Of a stretch of 64,000 nucleotides of DNA, positions 22,190 through 33,929 are shown in pieces. The first letter of the stretch is position 1; every line of letters starts with the position of its first letter. Location of the stretch: the NCBI GenBank assembly GCA_030704615.1, contig CM060731.1:50592001-50656000 (forward strand), read 5' to 3'. This DNA is from Takakia lepidozioides (taxonomy: Eukaryota; Streptophyta; Takakiopsida; Takakiales; Takakiaceae). Position numbers and translations under genes: made by a program. The notes under the pieces were generated by a model, which saw nothing but the letters and a program-made list of their open reading frames with translations, did not search any database and was not told where the DNA came from.

Positions 22190-23190
22190 ATTTACAATTC
22201 AACTTCCCGACAGACCTTTTGTGGTTCTTCGGCCCGGAGTGTTGGATTTTCTAAAGCTTGCATTGATGCATTTTCACTAGCAATTTGGTTATGTGCTGAA
22301 CAAGGTGTTTTTTGTAGGATGTTGGAGTGCTTTGTTCCACTACAAATTGCGAAGAAGTTTTGCTTTATTTGGTCAGCTGAGGATTGCAATGATACCACCG
22401 GTTATATCAAGCCCAAGATGAAATATCTCGTTAAGGATATTCGCAGTGTTCTTACTAAGTTCCCTAATAGACCGTTTGCGAGGCAAAGGCAAATACTCCT
22501 TGTGGATGCCTCCAAAACCCACAAAATACTGGATTTTTCCCTTTATCATTCAAGCCATCACCAAAAGGCTTGGGTGACCAGGATGATATGACAAAAGCAG
22601 TGTGGCCATATGTATCGGAGATGGTTGGAGCTTCAACAGTCGTTGGTTACGTCAGCGAGAACCATGCAAAGCGTTCTCATAAGACTATTGGTCGCGACCA
22701 CGCCTACTGGGCTTAGTATGGAAGATATGTTGATCCTCGTGTTTTGATCCCACAACAAAAAAAAACCTGATTACCTTGGTATGTATTTATCCCACTATTT
22801 TATTGTTTATTCGAGGATTTGATGTTGAAATTGTGTTACATTTGCAGTTTCACCTTGATATATTTTCATTCTACAAATCTTCCGGATTCGGCCTAACATT
22901 TGGCATATGAACTGCTTTACCCCAGTAATATTCTAGGATCGAATTCGAAAAAAGAATGAAGAGCTTCGTGATTGGGAAGAATGGTGGAAGTCTTCAAGGG
23001 CATCAATATCATCAAGTAGAGTTACGGATGATAATGTTAGGTTTGAGTTCTTTGAGAATATTTTTGTTTCGTCTGGTGCGGAGACTGTTGCAAGTGGTTA
23101 TGGTAAATGGAGGCGTCTTCGAACACATGCCTTGACGGCGAGCCGTTTAGGAGGAGGCTCGGTATTATTAATGAGTTAGTGTAAGTCGTT
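22190..23190 (+). other. Possible fragments of an unrecognised element
   Basis: Coding-like stretches include KPKMKYLVKDIRSVLTKFPNR (about 22410-22470) and NEELRDWEEWWKSSRASISS (about 22958-23016), the second continuing as RFEFFENIFVSSGAE. The frames are broken and I do not recognise a family. Confidence 0.3.
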
Positions 23191-23654
23191 GTATGGCTTT
23201 GAGACGATGGATAACTTAAGTCCATCAACTGATAGACAGTTGAGTTTACTTTTTGTATTGGTCTATTGCCAACGTTATTACAATCTCAAATAAAATATGA
23301 ATGTCTATCATCAATGTCTTCGCAGACTTCTTCTTTCATGTCCTCCTCTTCATTACATGCCATGACTGTTCTATGTTTGGTTTTGTACGTCATCGGTATT
23401 GATAACTACTTTGGTTTGATATCTGACCTCAAATCATGGTTTAATCATTGCATCTTCTCATTTCTCTCATTCAACTCTTCATGAACGTCGACTTGGCAGT
23501 GGATGTTGTTCTAAGATCACAATACATACTTATGTTTCTCCAAAAAATGCGTGGATGATTATTATTACATGGTTATATTGTACATAAATAGCCAAATAAT
23601 TATATAGTTATGTATTTCTATTCAAAATTATATTTATTCATATGTCTTATATTA

Positions 23655-23695
23655 TTTTTGGACCAAACAAAAGTCCAGAATTAGTTAAAATTGAA
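23655..23695. repeat. Dispersed repeat end, shared with 49131-49167
   Basis: The string ggaccaaac...agtccaga followed by ttaaaattg occurs here and again near 49131-49167, both times after an A/T-rich stretch. The ends form a short palindrome (ggac/gtcc). Probably two remnants of one repeat family. Confidence 0.45.
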
Positions 23696-23912
23696 TTCTA
23701 TTCTCCTTTGCGGCGATGATTGTCTGTTATGCTCCATACTCTACCTCTAACCCTCTTTTTCTGGTTGACATTTGTTTGTGAGGTTTCTTCAGCCATTTTG
23801 TTTCTGAAATCTGCACTCCTCACTGGTCACTTGATCTGCCAGCTGTATCATGATAGGGGCGCGTTCTCTTATCTAGTTCTTTTCCGTGGTATTTCAAAGG
23901 TACTCTGGAAGG

Positions 23913-25201
23913 TCAGCTTGCGCTTAGGAAGCTATGTTTAAATCTATGGTTGTTCAGCTGCACAGACCAGTCCGAGATCACACACCAGCAGCGCACAATT
24001 CCAGCTTGAATTATGTGATCATGGATCTCTATGCCCTTTAGCAGATATGTCGGGCTGGCACACACCTTGAGAACACCAATGAAGCTAACCTTGTTGGGCA
24101 TCACCCCTTCCCATATCATCTGCTCATACAGCTCAAAAGCCTCCCTGCTACACCCATGCTGGGCATATCCTGCAATCATTGCACTCCACGACACCAAATT
24201 TCGTCCAGCCATTTTGTCAAACACTCGCCGTGCATCTTTAACACTCCCGGATTTGGCATACATGTCCACAAGGGTATTATCCAGATTTATGTACGACGCA
24301 ATTCCAGCTTTGATGATGTCAGCATGTACCTCCTTTCCCTTTTCTAGGTCTGCCACACTGGCACATGCATTTAAAACAGAAATGTACGTGACCTTGTTGG
24401 GTGCCACCCCTTTCTGTATCATTTGCTCATACATCTTGAAAGCCTCCATACTGTACCCATGCTGAGCGTATCCACCGATCATCACACTCCAAGAGACCAC
24501 ATTTTGTTGAGCCATACTGTTGAACACCTGACGTGCATCATTTATACTCCCACATTTGGCATACATATCAACAAGGGTATTATCTAAATTTATGTATGAC
24601 GTGATTCCCGCTTTCATGATGTCAGCATGGACCTCTCTGCCTTCTTCCAGTGCTCCCAGGCTGGCACATGCATTCAGAACACAAATAAAAGTGACCTTGT
24701 TGGGTGTCAACCCTTTCGATTGCATTTCCTTATACATGTTGAAAGCCTCCCTACCACACCCATGCTTGACATAGCCTGATATAATTATATTCCATGAAAA
24801 GATATCTCGCTCAGGCATTTTGTCAAACACATGGCGTGCATCCACCACACTCCCACACTTGGTATACATGTTGACAAGGCTGTTGTTAAGGAATATATCT
24901 GGTTTGAATCCACTTTGCTTCATGTGGGCATGCACTTGTTTTCCCTCCTATTGATGCACTCATGCAAGAGACAGGCGTAAGTATTGGGGTCTACCGAAAT
25001 GGGTGGTTCAAAATGAGCAGTGCCTCTTTTAGTCGTCCTCCCTTACACAGTGTTCTCACATCCCCACAAACACCAGAAGACTTCTTGCCAACTTCCTTTG
25101 TCAATCCTGCAAGCCAGGCTGATTGTGGATCCTGCATGAACAACAGTGTACTCTTCCCATCCTGTCCATCCAGAAAAATATTCATTTTCCGTGAAATCTA
25201 G
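23913..25201 (-). pseudogene. Truncated PLS-type PPR gene without E/DYW domain
   Basis: The N-terminal part (25201-24991) reads VRTLCKGGRLKEALLILN, as at the start of PLS-type PPR proteins. Two frame breaks lie at about 25000 and 24950 (the frame reads NTYACLLHECIN between them). The main frame (about 24955-23913) holds three to four 100-residue PPR blocks, such as LVNMYTKCGSVVDARHVFD, NLDNTLVDMYAKCGSIND and VSWSAMIAGYAQHGCSREAF. Homology ends inside a repeat near 24000, and no E or DYW domain follows. It is highly similar to the intact 31.7-33.9 kb gene. I infer a decayed paralogue. Confidence 0.75.
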
Positions 25202-25519
25202 GTGATTTGACAGGACCACTTGGCCCAGCCCAAACCAATTAAGTGGCTGCACAGAATTCAAATGATAGGAAGATTAGAACAGTCTGTTAAGTTTCCGAAG
25301 GCACATCTGCTTGGTATTGCATCATCAGCCACATAAACCCTGCTTAATGTGGGACAACTATACTTTAATCCTTCATTTCTTACTGAGAGTTACAAATCAT
25401 GAATACTTGCTGCTAGCAGCTAACACTGACGGCGTGAAGTTCTTCCAGCAAACACCCCAACCCTACTTATTACAGTAGTTCCAATTCTGAATTGCATCTG
25501 CTTCTCTCTGTAGTCCAAC

Positions 25520-26010
25520 AGGTATTCACCTTTTTGTCTCCATTGTCCCACCATTGACTGGGGTCGGAAAAGTGTTCATTCCAAAGCTTCTCCTCATCTC
25601 TGTTATCCGTTTCTGAATACTTTCCTGCTGCCACATCGGCGGTAACTTGTCAAAGTCACTCCAAACCACCACATATCCACCCAACGAGCTAACTTAAAGA
25701 ATTCAATATGAATCTTAGGGCCGAGTATGATGAGAGGGCAAAACAGGCTGAAATAGGTCGAAGAAGAAGGTGCCCTCACCACATTGTCCTTGACCTTGTG
25801 TCAGACCCATGGAGGATTTGACTGACCATCAACCCAAAAGGACCTCTTGTGTGTGCTGCTTGTGTCTGTAGTCAGGTAATGTCGGATTGCTCTGTGAGAA
25901 CCACCACGGTGCAGCTGAGCAGGCAGAGATTGAAACACCCAAGCTGACTCTCCCAAGAACCTTGTAAACATCAGGAAGAACACCAAATCATGGTACTAAC
26001 AGGAGCCAAG
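25520..26010 (-). repeat. Repeated module, inverted arm (copy 2), with PDF-like motif
   Basis: The minus-strand reading of about 25605-25530 gives a peptide with SQWWDNGDKK followed by GTGAAT, a splice-donor-like context. A WWDN/K-x-N core resembles the PDF motif of plant organellar single-stranded-DNA-binding (OSB) proteins. The block is the mirror of 26605-27078 and lies just upstream of the truncated PPR gene on the same strand. Confidence 0.6.
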
Positions 26011-26041
26011 AGCCCACATTTGCAGGATGGACGCGGGGGTT

Positions 26042-26065
26042 TCACTCTCTCTCTCTCTCTCTTTT
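26042..26065. repeat. CT microsatellite
   Basis: A short run of tctctctc dinucleotides. Confidence 0.9.
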
Positions 26066-26604
26066 GCCCTGGGTGTCTTGTTGGGTTTCAGGAGGTGTGA
26101 CATACTGTGTGTAGAGGGGTTGTAAGGCAAGGGTGGGAGGGAGGAGAGATAGAGTGGTGCTCATGACGGGCTGCTCGGAGGGGGAAACAGGGAACTCCCT
26201 AGCGCTGGGATTCGTTGAAACGGGTTTCAGTGTTGTGGCAACATCAAGATCATTGAAAACCATGAATTAGTCCCTGCAGCATCATCCCCATATAAAAACT
26301 CTTGATCTGGATTAGACAGTCGATTCCACCTGTGGCGTGAGTCATTTCAAAATATGGACGAAATGACATTCGTGTCAACAATGCTGGCATGGTTGTTGTG
26401 GCACCAGCTGCACAAGTTCGCTTATCCCGCTTATCCCTCATGGAGAGGACATTCAAGACCTCTTCGGTATGATCTCTAGTCGCTCTAGATTCCTTACCTT
26501 GGTTTCACTATTTCTAGCGTCGAGGAAGGTCGGAGACTAGTTGGGTGTCATATTGCCATGTCATCGCCGCCACGTTTCTTAGCCACGTCATCGTCGTAAT
26601 GTCA

Positions 26605-27078
26605 ATTCCTTGGCTCCTGTTAGTACCATGATTTGGTGTTCTTCCTTATGTTTACAAGGTTCTTGGGAGAGTCATCAATCTCTGCTTGCTCGGCTGCACC
26701 GTGGTGGTTCTCACAAGGCAATCCGACATTACCTGACTACAGACACAAGAGGTCCTTTTGGGTTGATGGTCGGTCAAATCCTCCATGGGTCATGACACAA
26801 GGTTAAGGACAATGTGGTGAGGGCACCTTCTTCTTCAACCTATTTCAGCCTGTTTTGCCCTCTCATCAAGACTCGGCCCTGAGATTCATATTGAATTCTC
26901 TAAGTTAGCTCGTTGGGTGGATCTCTGGTGGTTTGGAGTGACTTTGACAAGTTACCGCCGATGTGGCAGCAGGAAAGTATCCAGGAACAGATATCAGAGA
27001 TGAGGAGAAGCTTCGGAATGAACACATTTCCGACCCCGGTCAATGGTGGGACAATGGAGACAAAAAGGTGAATGCGGG
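26605..27078 (+). repeat. Repeated module, direct arm (copy 3), with PDF-like motif
   Basis: Inverted duplicate of 25520-26010. Outer landmark ggctcctgttagtaccatga mirrors tcatggtactaacaggagcc at about 25990-26010. Near the right end the frame reads EEKLRNEHISDPGQWWDNGD and then GTGAAT. The two arms are separated by about 600 bp, so a transcript could fold into a long hairpin. Confidence 0.65.
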
Positions 27079-27079
27079 C

Positions 27080-27500
27080 CTCTTACTTTGGGCCGGAGTC
27101 TGAACTCTCTACAGCGGCAGGACAGCTTAGATCGCAGATCACGGTGTGAGATCGTCTCCATGATCTATATCACTGCATGTACGGCATGGGTAACATTCTT
27201 CGAAGCCCACTAAGAGCCCGCTTTTATTCTTTCTTTCCAATGGTGTGCAGAGTTATCAGTGCCTGTCTGTAGACGGGATGTTGAAGGTGGTAAGACTCAA
27301 CCTCAAGGCGAAGGTTCTAGCGTAGCAACTCGTGTAAGTGTTGCTGCAGCATCTATACTAATTCATATTTGTGTCATTGAAGTTTGCACTCAACATGCAT
27401 GGCTAGAATTACATGACAGTAAGGATGCCTTCATGGCACGGCAGTGTAGGAAAAGGATGGGCGGTGGAGCAGCGGGGCTGGAAGCATAAGTTCCTGATTT
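27080..27500. other. No gene recognised; 3' flank of the dynein light chain gene
   Basis: Sequence between the repeated module and the stop codon of the leftward light-chain gene. It presumably contains its 3' untranslated region. Confidence 0.4.
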
Positions 27501-27508
27501 CGATTCGG

Positions 27509-29219
27509 TTATGTAACGTAGATTGCCCAAGCCCCCACTACGCCAAAGATTTTATCATTCACAAAAGACCCATGGGCGTAATCATCGGTGTTGGGGTCCC
27601 ACAAGCAGCGGCTGCTCAGCTGGAAGCCCTGGTCACGCTGCTCCCCAACGACAGTCTGCACCACTATTTTGTATCTCTCCAATCCCATGTCTGGATGCAC
27701 ACATTTTAGAGTCGCAGAGATCAGGAACCTTCATGTAGTATATATACAGTCTAGATCTTCTTCTCATGATCACCCCCTCGCAGCAATGCTGGAAATACTG
27801 CCTTGAATGCAGAATCAAGGACCAAGGTTATACAGATCATATATCATGTATATACAAATGTTCTGGACAATATGGTGTAGTATTCAGTTGACGTCAGTGG
27901 CTACAAATGGACATCGCCGTGAATTTTTGGTGGCTCATTAGATACCAGGCTGGTGGTTGAAAGACCCGCATGTGATGAGTGTGGAACTGGAATAGTAACC
28001 CGCCCGGGAACTAGTTACATGCCCAGAACTATACTTGTAGTTAAGTACTTGTAAATATAGGTAGGTGAGAATCAGTTGCCAACAGATCTAGAGCCTCATA
28101 TATAGATGCTCAGTTGCCATCAAGAACTATAGATGAATATTCACGTCCATAGGCAGTTTCATGGTACTATGATGTGTACGCTTTGTCAGGGAAAGTTCTC
28201 GACCGTTGATAGTTGATACATATGAGGTGTGAGAAGTAATTTACCTCTAATTTCGTTTTTGACACCATCTGTGATCTCACGGACCCATTGGGGGGCTTGC
28301 TCGGAATCGTAGGTGACAGATCCAAGCTTCTCCCGCAGCATATCTTTGATTATCTCCTTGACTTTTCCTGCACGAAACCGAGTGGCCGGCGCATATGGCA
28401 ACTCGGAACGCACATATACCTGTGCAAACCATTAAGTGCTGGATTGGACCTTGAATATAACTTACACAGGTCTCAATGAAATCTGGTGTACATCTGTTCG
28501 AAAGTTCTTCGAGGCAATCAACACCGTTGTATCTACTAGTTTCTACAGTCATGTAAGACACTGCACTCGATTGGGACGGGCAGGATCTTAGGCGCAAAAT
28601 TTCAGTTTCATTGAATGGGACCCAGGGAGTATGAATCTTCACGAGTTACATAGTCCGGAATTGTATTGTGGAGTCTAAGCATTGATCACATTGGATATGT
28701 CGTCCGGCTCGATCTATCGTGCTCATCTGCATCTTGTTACATTAGAACTCTCTCCCTCTCTCGATAGTATAGGCCTGCTATGGACCAAGTTACATGCACA
28801 AGGCCTGTGGTCTGAACATGCCTGGCCAAATATATTCGTGGGACCTCCTTGAACAAGTTCATCTCTCTCCCTTACCCACCTCTTCTTGGGCCTCTCCCTT
28901 TCTCCTTTGCATCTACAGCACGTAGTGAACCTCTTAAACTGTTTGGGTACTTGTACTACGGGAAGAAAATGATTTCAAGGTATGGATGCTTGTTTATAGA
29001 GCACCGGCCCCTGGGTACACACACTGTCTACAGCTTCCTCTCCATAAGACTAGCACAATGCGGCCCTGGTATATTTTCAAATAACTTTTCAATGCCCCAT
29101 GTATGCGCGTGCAAGCGTTCTACCATGGTGCGTGGAGTGTAGTCCACTTCAGGGATGTCCGTAAGCTCCTCTTTGATGTCATGGAGCGTCCCCAGCTTTG
29201 TAGGCTCCCCCGTTGCCAT
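27509..29219 (-). CDS. Tctex1-type dynein light chain (DYNLT/TCTEX1D2-like)
   Basis: Three exons: 29219-29124, 28419-28245 and 27690-27509. They sum to 453 nt, or 150 residues plus stop, with donors GTAGAA and GTAAAT and AG acceptors. Residues 38-90 read PYAPATRFRAGKVKEIIKDM through VREITDGVKNEIR, and residues 95-150 read RYKIVVQTVVGEQ, SSRCLWDPNTDDYAHGSF and FGVVGAWAIYV. This is the full Tctex1 fold, which dimerises and links dynein intermediate chains or inner/outer arms. The RCLWD...D...F core and the hydrophobic end match ciliary Tctex2-type chains more than the cytoplasmic DYNLT1. The start ATG is the first in frame. Flowering plants lack dynein, so presence implies motile sperm. The exon 1 donor is the least certain junction. 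Confidence 0.85.
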
Positions 29220-30440
29220 CTACCCCGCACGCCGAGCAAGATAAACTTCTGAAAGAAAGAGATAAGAAGCTCTAAATGCGTCACCGCCAATTTCCCAAAG
29301 AAAGCTCTAGAGAGGCACTGACAGGGGCAGATCAGAGATCAGAATTGAACCTTAGAGACGGAATACTTGACAAGAATTACGAGTTGTGTAGAGATAGAGT
29401 CATACCCATTAGAACTTCTCTATTGAGGAGATCATAGAGAACCAGTACACCCAAGAGAGGCAAGAGACTCGGAAGACAAATGGAAACGCCCAAAGGAGGG
29501 CCCTGAGACACAGAAAAAATCCACGACGAGTTGCAGAAAGAGAGAGAAATGAAATGTTATTTCATAACCGTCCACGGAAAGCTCAACGAGCTTATGGGAT
29601 GTCCAAGAGTTCTAGAGCATTCGTGAAACAAGAATGAGAGCTCGGGGCCCTCCACAACCGCCCAAAAAAAGGTTCCCTAATCTGAAGTTTCGCTATGTAA
29701 ATTGGTATCCCATTTGCCTCGCTTACAGAAGAGAGAAGAAGATGAAAACGACACTTTTTCCTTCCCTGGAGGCCCGCATTACCTATCATGGGACCCAACC
29801 AAGGAAAGTAGTTCTAAGAGAGGACCCCAATACGTGAGACTACAGAGAGTGAGATATGAAGAGAGATGACAAGAGAAACACCAGTGCGCTGCTGCATACA
29901 GATTGAGCAACTACCAACCGGCTGAATCAGTTGACTCTCATACCCGCCTGTTCAGTGGTTTTTAGAAACTGTCGTTTCACTGGCTGGTCCAGTTGTCAGA
30001 TTAGTCTAGGAAACATATCTGCCCTACAGAGGATCATACTTTTCATGGAACAAACATTGTTTGCATTGGATGATGGGCCCTACAGAGCACTTAGGAAATT
30101 CATGTAATGGGATGATTTCTAAACTCGAGTTGGAGGTTAGGTCTTGGGACTGCGAGGAGATTAGGTCTGTAAGTAGTTGTGGTGAAAGAGATTGTGATTG
30201 CAATCTGATGTATTTCTCTGGCTGCTCACAGATTAGATGATTGATGAGTAGCTTTACGTGAATTGGGTTGTTTCAGTGATGTCTTGACAGGAATGTGAAT
30301 CCGATGGTGGTGGAGAAGCAGGAGAAAACTGTGGCTGCATATTAAAACCTGGACTGCCCACAGGGGGTTATGGTCGTTTTGCCGGAAACACTTGATTTCT
30401 TGACGTATCAGAGATTCACGTCCCTTTCTCTTCTTGCATA
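29220..30440. other. No gene recognised
   Basis: Upstream flank of the light-chain gene, with purine-rich stretches (29250-29560). Short frames only. Confidence 0.4.
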
Positions 30441-30443
30441 CTG

Positions 30444-31038
30444 ATGTCTGGGTATACTCGAGATGCTGGCTGGCTCGATGCCATTTATTCACTGGCGAAA
30501 AAGTTGGAGAAGAGCAGACATGTCCCACTCAAGAGCAGTGGCAAAACGATTTGGGAAAAGAGTTGGCGAAGGATCGGCCATGGCTTTGCAAACAGACTGC
30601 ATGGCACTCGTGGGGAAGATGCCTGCCTTTTCCCCATGTTCTCGAGGGCGCCCTCTCAAGCTTCCCCGAGGCTATGATGCTTGCAAGCCTGGCCCTGGAC
30701 TGCAAGCTTCAGGAAGGTGTGGATCGTACTCTCTGTACGTTCCTCCGAATTTGCCAAACCTCGTTGTAGAAAGGTGTGTTTCAACTGGTTTGGAGCCTAT
30801 GGCGGGGCATCTGACATCAGCAGAGGATGACATGGTTTGTGGTCAGGGGGAGGAGCAAGGAGGCCAACTGGGGTTGGAGAAAAATGAGTGGCCACATACG
30901 CACTTGGTAGCATTCCTCAAGGAAGTTGCCACCGCAGAAGAATATGGGAGAAGCCAAAATAGGGACGAGGAGAAGAGCGAATATTTTTCAAGCCCCTGTC
31001 GATGGTGGGAAAATCGAAGCAATAAGGTGAATGGTTGA
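30444..31038 (+). pseudogene. Repeated-module copy 4: OSB-like PDF-motif exon
   Basis: The frame from 30463 to 31038 stays open for 191 codons and ends with EEKSEYFSSPCRWWENRSNK followed by GTGAAT, a donor-like site. This is the best-preserved version of the WWxNR-x-x-K motif seen at 4.7, 25.5 and 27.0 kb. OSB proteins have an OB-fold followed by such PDF motifs and act on organellar DNA. No OB-fold is recognisable upstream, so the call rests on the motif alone. It lies 650 bp upstream of an intact PPR-DYW gene on the same strand. Confidence 0.4.
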
Positions 31039-31099
31039 TATGTTGCAGCACAAGCTGACAACAAGATGCATTGAGAAATTTTCTCGCAAAGTAATTATA

Positions 31100-31145
31100 G
31101 CTCTCTCTCTCTTTCTCTCTCTCTCTCCCTCTCTCCTTTTCCCCC
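31100..31145. repeat. CT-rich microsatellite
   Basis: Interrupted tctctc run, read as agagag on the minus strand. Confidence 0.85.
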
Positions 31146-31682
31146 TCTTCCTCGCTGTTTTGTGAGCTCTTTTCCTCACACTTTGGGTGCAAACACACTC
31201 GCATGTGTCACATCTGTAGGAACCAAGAGGGTTAGAGAAACAGTATTTACACTTATTATTATGTCGAATTCCACTGATTTCCCTGTGATCGGTCACCGCA
31301 CACAAATGTAGCACATGTCTTGCGAGGTTGCAGCGACCAATGACCACATTCTCTCACTTTTCTGCGAGTAAGTGCAAAAATGTGTTGATGCCAATGTAGA
31401 GAGCTGAAGCAGCAGTGCTGATAATTTTTTTGACAAATCCAGCCGCATGACCGTTTAAGTGGGAGTCCTGCAAGGGCATGCCAGAGCCAATCCTTTGTTA
31501 GTCTTGCCTCAAATTCAGTGTAGGAACTAGTTTCTACTATGTAAGGGTGTGGGTAAATTATGGGTTGTCATGGGTGAGGAAAGGATCCTTAACCTTTTTG
31601 TGAAGGCAGTGATGTTGTGTGGGTGCAGATACACCTCCAAGGAGCAGATTCCAAGCACAGAAGTGCAAATCAGGCACTGTGG

Positions 31683-33929
31683 ATGGATAGCTACACCAAA
31701 CATGTGTGGGTAGATAGTCAATTGGAAGTACAGTTGTTGAAATCAGGCATCTCCACCGTGACCGCTCTTGAGAGCAGCCCAAGAGAAGAAGTCCACAAGA
31801 ACTCTTCTGGAACTCGTTTGGATGTAAGAACACCACACAAGGCAGGACGACTGACAGAGGTGCTGCACATTTTGAACCAAGGAGGCATTTCAGCAAACTC
31901 CAGTACTTATATCTGTCTCTTGCAGGATTGCATCAAGATGAAAGGCCTAGCAGAGGGCAAGCAGGTGCACACCCACATTATCCAAAATGGATTCAAACCC
32001 AACATCTTTTTGCAGAACACCCTTATCAACATGTATGCCAAATGTGGGAGTGTAGTGGATGCACGCATAGTATTTGACAAAACGCCCGAACGAGATGTGT
32101 CTACGTGGACTACAATGATGGCAGGTTATGTTAAGCATGGGTGTGGTAAGGAGGCCATTGAGATCTATGAGCAAATGATACAGAGAGGGGTGACACCCAA
32201 CATGGTCACATTCATCTGTGCTCTCAAGGCGTGTTCCAGCCTAGGAGCCCTGGAAAAAGGTAAAGATCTTCATGCTGACATCGTCAAAGCTGGAATTGCA
32301 CCCAATATTACTCTGGAGACTGCCCTTGCTGACATGTATGCCAAATGTGGGAACATGAATCATTCTCGACAAGTGTTTGACAACATGGCTGAACGAGATG
32401 TGGTGTCATGGAATGCGATGATCACAGGATATGCCCAGCATGGTTGTGGTAGGGAGGCCTTTGAGACTTATGAACATATGATACGTGAAGGAATGACACC
32501 AAACAAAGTGACCTTCACAGGTGTGCTCAATGCTTGCGCCAGCCTTGCAGCCCTTGAAAAGGGCAAGGAGATTCATGCTCATATAATAAAATCTGGAATT
32601 CCGCCAGATATCATAATGGAGACTGCCCTTGCTGACATGTATGCCAAATGTGGAAGCATGAAGGATGCACGTTTAGTGTTTGACAATATGGCTCAACGAA
32701 ATGTGATCTCATGGAACGCCATGATCACAGGATATGCTCAGCATGGGTGGGGTATGGAAGCTTTGGCAACATATGATGAAATGATAAGGGAAGGTGTCAT
32801 GCCCACCCAGGTCACATATGTTTGTGCTCTCAATGCATGTGCCAGTTTGGCAGCCCTGGAGAAGGGCCAAGAAATCCATGCTAACATCATCCAAGCCAAA
32901 ATTGAGCCAAATATTATTCTTGAAAATACTCTTATTGACATGTATGCTAAATGTGGGAGTAGAAAGGATGCTAGGCAAGTTTTTGACAATATAGGCAAGA
33001 GAAATGTAGTCTCATGGAGTACAATGATCACAGGATATGCTCACCATGGGTGTGGTGGGGAGGCCCTGCAACTGTTTGAACAAATGCAGCAGGAAGGCTT
33101 CAAGCCAAATAATATCATCTTCACAGGGGTGCTCTCTGCATGCAGCCATGCTGGTCTAGTGGAAGAAGGCCGTCACTACTTTGATTCCATGAGTAGAGAT
33201 CATGGCCTTGCTCCTAAAGATGAGCATTTTGGTTGCATGGTAGACCTTCTTGGTCGTGCTGGGCGATTGGAGGAGGCAGAGGACTTAATTAACCATATGC
33301 AAATCAAACCAGCTGCTGCAGCATGGGTTGCCTTGCTTGGTGCCTGCAGAACTCATGGCAATGTAGAGGTGGCAGAACGTGTGGCGAACCGTCTTCTCAT
33401 GTGGGACCCACAACATGCGGCCACCTATGTGTTGCTATCAAACATCTATGCTGCAGCTGGCAGGTGGGATGATACCAGAAAGGTGAGAAAATTGATGAAG
33501 GACACGGGTGTCAGAAAGGAACCAGGTCACTGCTGCATTGAGGTGGACAACTGCTTGCATAAATTCGTTGTAGATGACAAATTGCATCCACAAATGGAGG
33601 AAATTTACACGGAGCTGACGAGATTGTCTGGGCAGATGAAGGAGGCTGGGTACATGCTTGACACACGCTATATATTACATGATGTGGAGGAGGATCAAAA
33701 GGAATTTTTTCTCTGCCACCACAGCGAGAAGCTGGCCATTGCTTTTGGTCTCATCAGCACATCTGCTGGAACGTCTCTGCATCTCATACAAAGCCTTCGG
33801 TTATGCGGTGACTGCCACACAGCAACCAAGTTCATCTCAAGGATTGTTGGTCGAACAATTGTTGTACGGGATACCAACCGCTTTCACCACTTCCTAGATG
33901 GAGTTTGTTCTTGTGGGGATTACTGGTGA
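31683..33929 (+). CDS. PPR protein of the PLS-DYW class (organellar C-to-U RNA editing factor)
   Basis: Intronless frame, 748 residues from the first ATG at 31683; an upstream exon is possible. Residues about 75-540 form tandem PLS repeats in ~100-residue blocks, each with MYAKCG(S/N), VVSWNAMITGYAQHG and GV(M/T)P(N/T) landmarks. E/E+ motifs span about 540-610 (AAAWVALLGACRTHGNVEVA). The DYW deaminase domain spans 613-748, from PGHCCIE to the final CGDYW. Its zinc/catalytic signature is intact: HSE near residue 680, CGDCH near 708, and C-x-C before the end. Such proteins bind specific plastid or mitochondrial transcripts and deaminate one cytidine. No clear transit peptide is visible, so the organelle is unknown. 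Neighbouring truncated paralogues at 4 and 24 kb suggest local duplication. Confidence 0.93.
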   Translation: MDSYTKHVWVDSQLEVQLLKSGISTVTALESSPREEVHKNSSGTRLDVRTPHKAGRLTEVLHILNQGGISANSSTYICLLQDCIKMKGLAEGKQVHTHIIQNGFKPNIFLQNTLINMYAKCGSVVDARIVFDKTPERDVSTWTTMMAGYVKHGCGKEAIEIYEQMIQRGVTPNMVTFICALKACSSLGALEKGKDLHADIVKAGIAPNITLETALADMYAKCGNMNHSRQVFDNMAERDVVSWNAMITGYAQHGCGREAFETYEHMIREGMTPNKVTFTGVLNACASLAALEKGKEIHAHIIKSGIPPDIIMETALADMYAKCGSMKDARLVFDNMAQRNVISWNAMITGYAQHGWGMEALATYDEMIREGVMPTQVTYVCALNACASLAALEKGQEIHANIIQAKIEPNIILENTLIDMYAKCGSRKDARQVFDNIGKRNVVSWSTMITGYAHHGCGGEALQLFEQMQQEGFKPNNIIFTGVLSACSHAGLVEEGRHYFDSMSRDHGLAPKDEHFGCMVDLLGRAGRLEEAEDLINHMQIKPAAAAWVALLGACRTHGNVEVAERVANRLLMWDPQHAATYVLLSNIYAAAGRWDDTRKVRKLMKDTGVRKEPGHCCIEVDNCLHKFVVDDKLHPQMEEIYTELTRLSGQMKEAGYMLDTRYILHDVEEDQKEFFLCHHSEKLAIAFGLISTSAGTSLHLIQSLRLCGDCHTATKFISRIVGRTIVVRDTNRFHHFLDGVCSCGDYW

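Noticed and set aside
32709-33031. Antisense open frames inside the PPR-DYW gene
   Set aside because: They are mirror images of the repeated PPR codons and show no independent domain.
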